From an uncultured Lachnospiraceae bacterium (GTDB lineage: Bacteria > Bacillota > Clostridia > Lachnospirales > Lachnospiraceae): 5,323 nt of DNA. The notes under the pieces were generated by a model that saw only the letters and a program-made list of their open reading frames with translations, was not told the DNA's origin and made no database searches. A program made the position numbers and the translations under genes. Positions 1 to 3,758 of this stretch are shown here, one piece after another (the first letter of the stretch is position 1; each line of letters opens with the position of its first letter). Where the stretch lies: the NCBI GenBank assembly GCA_946409475.1, contig CAMJWQ010000248.1, positions 1-5,323 on the forward strand, written 5' to 3'.

Positions 1-214
1 CTATGATTTCTATGGCCCGTGGTTTTGTCGGGTCTCTGCGTATGTATCCGTTCTTTTCCAGCGTTTCCAAATGAGAATGCACCGAAGATGTCGACTTTAA
101 ATGAACAGCCTCACAAATCTCCCTTACTGCCGGCGGATATCCCTTAGATAAGATTTCTTCTTTCATATAAGAAAGAATTTCCTGTTGCTTTGTACTAATT
201 TTTCCAAAACCCAT
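1..214 (-). CDS. lexA: LexA SOS repressor, N-terminal DNA-binding part (partial)
   Basis: This is the 5' end of lexA, read right to left and cut by the left edge after 71 codons. LexA is the cytoplasmic repressor of the SOS regulon; it dimerises on operators and cleaves itself when activated RecA accumulates. What is visible is the whole winged helix-turn-helix domain. An initial helix (residues 8-24) is followed by GYPPAVREIC (25-34), the recognition-helix stretch HLKSTSSVHSHL (38-49), and the wing ending RRDPTKPRAIEI (59-70), a pattern characteristic of LexA. The Ser/Lys protease domain lies outside the window. The ATG at 214 is preferred because GGAGG (222-226) sits 7 nt before it; a GTG one codon upstream is only 4 nt away. 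The gene is divergent from a YneA-type gene, as in Bacillus, and the shared region carries LexA boxes, which implies autoregulation. Confidence 0.95.
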   Translation of the reverse strand, partial: MGFGKISTKQQEILSYMKEEILSKGYPPAVREICEAVHLKSTSSVHSHLETLEKNGYIRRDPTKPRAIEII

Positions 215-242
215 CACAAAACCTCCATAACTTAATATAGTC

Positions 243-271
243 ATATTATCATACTATTTTTATAAATGCAA
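243..271 (-). promoter_or_regulatory. lexA: Probable lexA promoter
   Basis: On the minus strand a TTGCAT (-35, 271-266) and a TAATAT (-10, 248-243) are separated by 17 bp. Transcription would start near 236, giving a leader of about 20 nt that contains the GGAGG at 226-222. Both hexamers deviate from consensus, and TATGAT or GATAAT nearby are alternative -10 elements, so the exact choice is uncertain. The nearest LexA box (280-293) lies 8 bp upstream of the -35, a position from which a bound dimer could still hinder polymerase. Confidence 0.5.
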
Positions 272-279
272 ACCATTTC

Positions 280-293
280 CAAACAGATGTTCC
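280..293. promoter_or_regulatory. LexA box 1 (CAAACAGATGTTCC)
   Basis: Compared with the Gram-positive LexA operator CGAAC-RNRY-GTTYG, this site matches the RNRY centre (AGAT) and the GTTC core. It differs at position 2 of the left half and at the final base. It is the site closest to the lexA promoter and so the best candidate for lexA autorepression. The assignment rests on motif similarity plus position between lexA and an SOS-type gene. Confidence 0.7.
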
Positions 294-294
294 C

Positions 295-308
295 GGAAAA
301 TATGTTCG
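295..308. promoter_or_regulatory. LexA box 2 (GGAAAATATGTTCG)
   Basis: The right half GTTCG and the ATAT centre fit the Gram-positive operator exactly; the left half is GGAAA instead of CGAAC. Only one base separates it from box 1, so the two centres are 15 bp apart. It is the weaker member of the pair, and the two might not be occupied together. It lies upstream of the yneA -35 element. Confidence 0.6.
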
Positions 309-325
309 TTTTTCTAATAAAAGCA

Positions 326-354
326 TTGACACCAGAATGTATGTTCGATATAAT
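326..354 (+). promoter_or_regulatory. yneA: Strong sigma-A-type promoter of yneA
   Basis: A perfect TTGACA (326-331) and a perfect TATAAT (349-354) are separated by exactly 17 bp, so this matches the vegetative consensus completely. Transcription should begin near 361, about 37 nt before the start codon chosen at 398. LexA box 3 fills almost the whole spacer and box 4 covers the start point. This is the expected design for an intrinsically strong promoter held off by a repressor and released on DNA damage. Confidence 0.9.
334..347. promoter_or_regulatory. LexA box 3 inside the yneA promoter spacer (AGAATGTATGTTCG)
   Basis: The right half GTTCG and the RNRY centre (GTAT) match the Gram-positive operator. 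The left half AGAAT deviates at its first and last bases. The site lies wholly between the -35 and -10 hexamers of the yneA promoter, so a bound LexA dimer would directly exclude RNA polymerase. Position makes it the most convincing functional operator for this gene. Confidence 0.8.
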
Positions 355-359
355 AAATA

Positions 360-373
360 CAAACAAATGTTCG
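360..373. promoter_or_regulatory. LexA box 4 at the yneA start point (CAAACAAATGTTCG)
   Basis: Only one base of the left half (CAAAC for CGAAC) departs from the operator consensus; the centre AAAT fits RNRY and the right half is perfect. It covers the predicted transcription start near 361. Together with box 3, whose centre is 26 bp upstream, it would give two-site repression of the same promoter. Confidence 0.75.
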
Positions 374-384
374 TTCCAGGGAAT

Positions 385-389
385 GGAGG
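385..389 (+). promoter_or_regulatory. yneA: Ribosome binding site that fixes the yneA start
   Basis: GGAGG lies 8 nt before the ATG at 398. It decides the start: the same frame is open back to an ATG at 266, but that ATG lies in the lexA -35 element, about 95 nt upstream of the mRNA start. A second ATG follows directly at 401 and could also be used. Confidence 0.85.
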
Positions 390-397
390 TATTAAAA

Positions 398-808
398 ATG
401 ATGAACAGCAGAACTCTTAATGTAACCTGCCGGCAGCCATTTACAAATTCTTATCACTATATAAATAATTTACATAAAGCGAAACAAAAATCCAAATCCT
501 GTGCTTTGCATGATTATATTAAGAAATTTATAATCGGTATCTCTATTTTACTATTGTTATTGACAATCTGGGGTATCGGAAGGGCAGAAGCAAATGATCA
601 GGCATTCCATACCGTGAAATATTTTAAAAGCATAATGGTGGAAGAGGGGGATACCCTTTGGAAATTATCCGATAAATATATGACTAATGAATATTCGTCA
701 AAAAATGCATATATAAATGAAATTATCCATATTAACAATCTGGAGAATGATACGATCCATACGGGACAATATATTATGGTACCCTATTATACGGAGGTGG
801 ATAATTAA
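398..808 (+). CDS. yneA: YneA-type SOS cell-division inhibitor, membrane-anchored LysM protein
   Basis: The protein has 136 residues. A basic, probably cytoplasmic N-terminus (1-43) leads into one hydrophobic segment (about 44-60, with a run of leucines), followed by an extracellular LysM domain (about 76-130). LysM hallmarks are the VEEGDTLWKL start, the INNL turn and the GQYIMVPY end; LysM binds peptidoglycan. In Bacillus subtilis, YneA is made during the SOS response and delays septation. This assignment is inferred from three things together: single membrane segment plus LysM, divergence from lexA, and a LexA-box-covered promoter. Sequence identity outside LysM cannot be judged here. The cytoplasmic N-terminus of about 40 residues seems longer than in the B. 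subtilis protein and contains two cysteines (11, 35). No intrinsic terminator is evident downstream. A generic LysM protein under LexA control is the alternative. Confidence 0.8.
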   Translation: MMNSRTLNVTCRQPFTNSYHYINNLHKAKQKSKSCALHDYIKKFIIGISILLLLLTIWGIGRAEANDQAFHTVKYFKSIMVEEGDTLWKLSDKYMTNEYSSKNAYINEIIHINNLENDTIHTGQYIMVPYYTEVDN

Positions 809-835
809 AATAATTTTCTGAAATATATATGAAAA

Positions 836-859
836 TAAAGGATATGTTAAAGGATATGT
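836..859 (+). repeat. Perfect 12-bp tandem duplication
   Basis: The unit TAAAGGATATGT occurs twice back to back, followed by a further TAAA. It sits in the 105-bp AT-rich spacer between the yneA stop and the lysR-type gene, about 30 bp upstream of a possible lysR promoter. It could be a slippage duplication or a pair of regulator half-sites; nothing in the sequence decides this. Confidence 0.8.
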
Positions 860-866
860 TAAATTC

Positions 867-895
867 TTTACGGCTTTCCAATTGTATGCTACTAT
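867..895 (+). promoter_or_regulatory. Possible promoter of the LysR-type gene
   Basis: TTTACG (867-872) and TACTAT (890-895) are spaced 17 bp, and the -10 is preceded by TGC, giving an extended -10 (TGCTACTAT). The predicted start near 902 would leave a leader of only about 12 nt, beginning at the GGAG (902-905) that serves the ATG at 914. That is tight, and lowers confidence. Confidence 0.35.
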
Positions 896-913
896 GTATG
901 CGGAGCTGTAAAT

Positions 914-1885
914 ATGATAAGTACTTGTTTATTCAAGATAAAGGGACGGAAGTGCTATAATATTGCCATGAATATTTCAGATATTACCTACGTTGCAGAA
1001 ATAGCGAAAACAGGCTCTATGACGCAGGCAGCCGCAAATTTATACATGAATCAGCCTAATTTGAGCAAATCGATCATTGCATTGGAAAAGGAACTTGGTA
1101 TTGTAATTTTCAGGCGTTCCTCCAAGGGCGTGACCCTCACTAAGGAAGGCCATAATTTTTTACTGTCTACAAAGGAAATATTAGAAAAATTTAATGCATT
1201 GGAATCAAAATATAAAACCGGTGAAGGTAAACATTATTTTGGTATTTCTGTGCCAAGAGCCAGCTATGTTTCCTTTGCATTTACACAATTTGTCAAAGAG
1301 ATTGCAAATGCAAAAAGTCTGCAGATTGAATTTATAGAAACCAATTCCATGCAGGTAATACAAAATGTCATATCGCAAAAACATAATTTTGGTATCATCC
1401 GCTATGCGGTGGAATACGAAAAGTATTTTAATAAGCTTCTAGGAGAGTATGCTTTATGCGGCGATACATTGCTTGAATTTGAATACCTTGCCCTGATGTC
1501 TGCCCATAGTCCTCTGGCAGCAAAAAAGATTCTGGAGTCGGAAGATTTACATGAAAGGATTGAAGTCGCACATGGAGATACCGGTATTTCTCTTTTACCC
1601 TCCTTTGAAATTCGTGAACCCTTACATAGCATTCCTAATAGTAAAAAAATTTATATTTATGAGCGGGGAAGCCAGTTTGATCTGCTCACCAATATTCCTG
1701 CAGCCTACATGTGGGTTTCACCCATTCCCCGCCAAATGCTGGAGCTTTATCATCTTGTGCAGAAAAATATTAACATAAAGGATAATTTATACCGTGATGT
1801 TCTTATCTATCCCGATGCTTATCAGATGGCGGAAACAGACCGTAAATTTTTAAACCATCTTTACCGGGTACGGGATAAAATCTGA
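914..1885 (+). CDS. LysR-type transcriptional regulator
   Basis: The protein has 323 residues, typical for LysR-type regulators (about 300). The N-terminal winged helix-turn-helix spans about 20-80: ITYVAEIAKTGSMTQAAANL, then NQPNLSKSIIALEKELG, then FRRSSKGVTLTKEG. A linker helix (about 82-100) leads to a diverged effector-binding domain from about 106 (YFGISVPRASYVS). Such proteins bind DNA as tetramers and respond to a small ligand; the ligand here cannot be named. The ATG at 914 has GGAG 8 nt upstream. However, family alignment would favour the ATG at 968 (MNISDITYVAEI), which has no ribosome binding site. The 18 extra residues of the longer form include two cysteines (5, 14). The gene ends in its own terminator just before a hydrogenase cluster on the same strand, so control of that cluster is plausible but unproven. 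Confidence 0.9.
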   Translation: MISTCLFKIKGRKCYNIAMNISDITYVAEIAKTGSMTQAAANLYMNQPNLSKSIIALEKELGIVIFRRSSKGVTLTKEGHNFLLSTKEILEKFNALESKYKTGEGKHYFGISVPRASYVSFAFTQFVKEIANAKSLQIEFIETNSMQVIQNVISQKHNFGIIRYAVEYEKYFNKLLGEYALCGDTLLEFEYLALMSAHSPLAAKKILESEDLHERIEVAHGDTGISLLPSFEIREPLHSIPNSKKIYIYERGSQFDLLTNIPAAYMWVSPIPRQMLELYHLVQKNINIKDNLYRDVLIYPDAYQMAETDRKFLNHLYRVRDKI

Positions 1886-1895
1886 TTTCCATTCC

Positions 1896-1932
1896 AAAAA
1901 AGCATGCTGTTACATGACAGTATGCTTTTTTT
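1896..1932 (+). terminator. Rho-independent terminator of the LysR-type gene
   Basis: A 15-bp stem (1896-1910 with 1917-1931) encloses the 6-nt loop TACATG. It contains one G-U pair and is followed by a T tract (1926-1932). The matching A tract on the left arm makes the hairpin partly bidirectional in appearance. It starts 10 bp after the lysR stop codon and should separate that gene from the hydrogenase cluster. The predicted hydrogenase start at 1992 is 60 bp away, so partial read-through is also possible. Confidence 0.9.
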
Positions 1933-1935
1933 ATC

Positions 1936-1965
1936 TTTCCCGCCTGCCGCATATATCAGTAGAAT
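1936..1965 (+). promoter_or_regulatory. Weak candidate promoter of the hydrogenase cluster
   Basis: Because a strong terminator precedes the cluster, a promoter is expected within 1933-1985. The best -10 is TAGAAT (1960-1965, five of six consensus bases). The DNA 17-18 bp upstream (TTTCCC or TTCCCG at about 1936-1942) is a poor -35. That would suit a promoter needing an activator such as the adjacent LysR-type protein. A start near 1972 would include the GGAG at 1980-1983 used for translation. Confidence 0.3.
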
Positions 1966-1991
1966 TAAGGAGTAGAAAAGGAGCGTATACT

Positions 1992-3449
1992 ATGACCTAT
2001 TTTGATAATGATGTACAACAATTAAAATATGAAGTACTTAGTGAAACGGCAAGGCTCGCCTTTGATAACTCATTAACTGCTGAAAATTTAATGGATTTGG
2101 CAGCGGTAATCGTACCGGATGGCGAATCAAGAATGCGTTGCTGTATTTACAAAGAAAGGGCTATCGTCAATGAACGTGTTAAGCTTGCATTAGGCGGAGA
2201 TTCTAAAAATGCCAATATAATAGAAGTATTAAACATTGCCTGTGATGAATGTCCTGTTAACGGGATTGAGGTAACGGCGTCCTGCCGGGGGTGTATTGCC
2301 CACAAATGTGCGAATGCCTGTCCCAGAGATGCAATTGCTATTGTAAACCGGCATGCCGTGATAGAAAAAAATAAATGTGTGGAATGCGGGCGGTGTGTGG
2401 CTGCCTGTTCCTACAGTGCTATCGTAAGACATACCCGTCCCTGTGTAAATGCATGTAAGACAAATGCCATTTCTATTAATAAGGATACGAAAAAGGCCAT
2501 GATCAAAGATGATAAATGCATATCCTGCGGTGCCTGTGTTTATCAGTGCCCCTTTGGTGCCATTATGGACAAATCCTTTATTACCCAGGCAATACGTATG
2601 ATTCACGAATCGGATAACAATCAAAATTACAAAATGTATGCGGTAGTGGCACCGTCATTTGTCAGCCAATATGCCAATATTCCGGAAATAACTACCGGCA
2701 AAGTAGTAACCGCCATTAAAGAGCTGGGCTTTCATGCTGTCATTGAAGCAGCTCTGGGTGCTGATATGGTCGCTTCATTGGAAGCGGCGGAGCTTGTTGA
2801 AAAAGGCTTCCTTACCTCCTCCTGTTGTCCTGCATTCGTCCGGTTCATACATAAAAATTATCCTGCATTAACAGATAATATATCCCATAATCTTTCACCC
2901 ATGGCTCAAATAGCAAAAATCATAAAGCAGATGGACCCAAACGGCAGAGTGGTATTCTTTGGTCCATGCATAGCCAAAAAAATGGAGAGGCAGCGTGAAA
3001 GCGTGAAGGATTATATTGATTGTGTTCTGACATTTGAGGAGATGCAGGCGCTGTTTCATGCCAAGAACCTGAAGCTGGAAAAATTAGAGGAAACGCCTCT
3101 TGATAATGCCTCTTATTTCGGACGGATATTTGCTCATTCCGGCGGATTATCTGCCGCAGTCGCCGAGGCCTTAAAGGAAGAGCATATTACTCCGGAGCAG
3201 TTTGCTTTAAAACCCGCCGTTTGTAACGGTATTACGGAATGCAAAGCAGCACTGCTAAAAGCCGGCAGGGGCGTGTTAACTGAAAATTTCATTGAGGGCA
3301 TGATATGTGAAGGAGGCTGCATCGGAGGGCCGGCATGTTTATCGCACAGTTCAAAAGATAAAAAACTCGTTCAGACCTACGGACATGAGGCCATTGAAAA
3401 AACGATTGCCGATGCCATTTCCATCTTTGATGAAAATTATAAAATATAA
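1992..3449 (+). CDS. hydA: Monomeric [FeFe] hydrogenase, group B type, with N-terminal ferredoxin-like domains
   Basis: The 485-residue enzyme should interconvert protons and H2 with reduced ferredoxin in the cytoplasm. Its N-terminal half is cysteine-rich: CDEC (84-87), C98-x2-C101-x4-C106-x3-C110-P, C129-x2-C132-x2-C135-x3-C139, C151-x3-C155 and C176-x2-C179-x2-C182-x3-C186-P, enough for three or more [4Fe-4S] clusters. The H-cluster motifs follow: TSSCCP (275-280), GPCIAKKME (324-332) and GMICEGGCIGGP (436-447). C279, C326, C439 and C443 are the expected ligands; C278 is the proton-relay cysteine and M437 the conserved methionine. The CRGCIAHKC-type start and the GPC and CEGGC motif variants resemble the group B family rather than the classical CpI type. 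The ATG at 1992 follows GGAG (1980-1983) by 8 nt; the frame extends upstream into the terminator, which is not credible. The hydA name is used loosely. Maturases HydE, HydF and HydG are not in the window. Confidence 0.9.
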   Translation: MTYFDNDVQQLKYEVLSETARLAFDNSLTAENLMDLAAVIVPDGESRMRCCIYKERAIVNERVKLALGGDSKNANIIEVLNIACDECPVNGIEVTASCRGCIAHKCANACPRDAIAIVNRHAVIEKNKCVECGRCVAACSYSAIVRHTRPCVNACKTNAISINKDTKKAMIKDDKCISCGACVYQCPFGAIMDKSFITQAIRMIHESDNNQNYKMYAVVAPSFVSQYANIPEITTGKVVTAIKELGFHAVIEAALGADMVASLEAAELVEKGFLTSSCCPAFVRFIHKNYPALTDNISHNLSPMAQIAKIIKQMDPNGRVVFFGPCIAKKMERQRESVKDYIDCVLTFEEMQALFHAKNLKLEKLEETPLDNASYFGRIFAHSGGLSAAVAEALKEEHITPEQFALKPAVCNGITECKAALLKAGRGVLTENFIEGMICEGGCIGGPACLSHSSKDKKLVQTYGHEAIEKTIADAISIFDENYKI

Positions 3450-3489
3450 TAGAATAAATATATCATAAATAATTGGATTTTTATTAAAT

Positions 3490-3494
3490 GGAGG
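3490..3494 (+). promoter_or_regulatory. Ribosome binding site that fixes the ferredoxin start
   Basis: GGAGG lies 5 nt before the ATG at 3500. An in-frame ATG at 3488 overlaps this site itself and has only AT-rich sequence upstream, so the later start is preferred. Confidence 0.85.
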
Positions 3495-3499
3495 TAAAA

Positions 3500-3745
3500 A
3501 TGAATATATCTGTATGTATTGGAAGCTCCTGTCACCAAAAATCATCCTATGCCATAATGAAAGAGATCAAATATATGATTAATGAAAATGGTCTTGATGA
3601 AATAGTGACACTTCAATCCGCATTCTGTCTGGGACACTGTGCAGACGGAATAACCATAAAAATAAATGATGAGATTATAACCGGTGTCGGTATGGGAAAC
3701 ATAGAACAGGTATTCAAAGCAAAGATTTTGGATGTCTGTAAATGA
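3500..3745 (+). CDS. Small thioredoxin-like [2Fe-2S] ferredoxin (NuoE/HydC-like fold)
   Basis: The protein has 81 residues, the size of one thioredoxin-fold [2Fe-2S] domain. Four cysteines are arranged as C6-x4-C11 and C43-x3-C47 (CIGSSC and CLGHC), the signature of the NuoE / 24-kDa subunit family; the sequence SAFCLGHCADG is typical. The beta-strand start NISVCIGSSCH and the end segment ITGVGMGNIEQVF also fit. It probably carries electrons between the flanking hydrogenase-type proteins or to an unknown partner. Unlike NuoE or HydC of multi-subunit hydrogenases it lacks the N-terminal helical domain, and no flavoprotein (NuoF/HydB-like) gene is seen here. It begins 50 bp after the hydrogenase stop and ends 13 bp before the next start, so co-transcription is likely. 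Confidence 0.85.
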   Translation: MNISVCIGSSCHQKSSYAIMKEIKYMINENGLDEIVTLQSAFCLGHCADGITIKINDEIITGVGMGNIEQVFKAKILDVCK

Positions 3746-3758
3746 ATAAGGAAAAACT

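Noticed and set aside
266..397. Upstream extension of the yneA reading frame to the ATG at 266
   Set aside because: The segment has no ribosome binding site, lies across all four LexA boxes and upstream of the mapped-by-motif transcript start near 361, and its predicted peptide resembles no domain. GGAGG at 385-389 supports ATG 398.
813..838. AT-rich dyad (ATTTTC...GAAAAT) after yneA as a terminator
   Set aside because: The stem is about 6 bp with a single G-C pair and no following T tract, so it would be too weak.
1914..1991. Upstream extension of the hydrogenase frame to the ATG at 1914
   Set aside because: That ATG lies in the loop of the lysR terminator hairpin and has no ribosome binding site; the 26 extra residues have no family match, while ATG 1992 has GGAG at 8 nt.
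2229..2624. 131-codon open frame on the minus strand inside the hydrogenase gene
   Set aside because: It lies wholly within the cysteine-rich, well-supported hydrogenase coding region. Its glycine/threonine-rich translation is the antisense shadow of cysteine and alanine codons, and no plausible start site is visible.
3450..3499. Separate promoter or terminator in the 50-bp gap before the ferredoxin gene
   Set aside because: The gap is AT-rich but shows no -35/-10 pair with proper spacing and no GC-containing hairpin.
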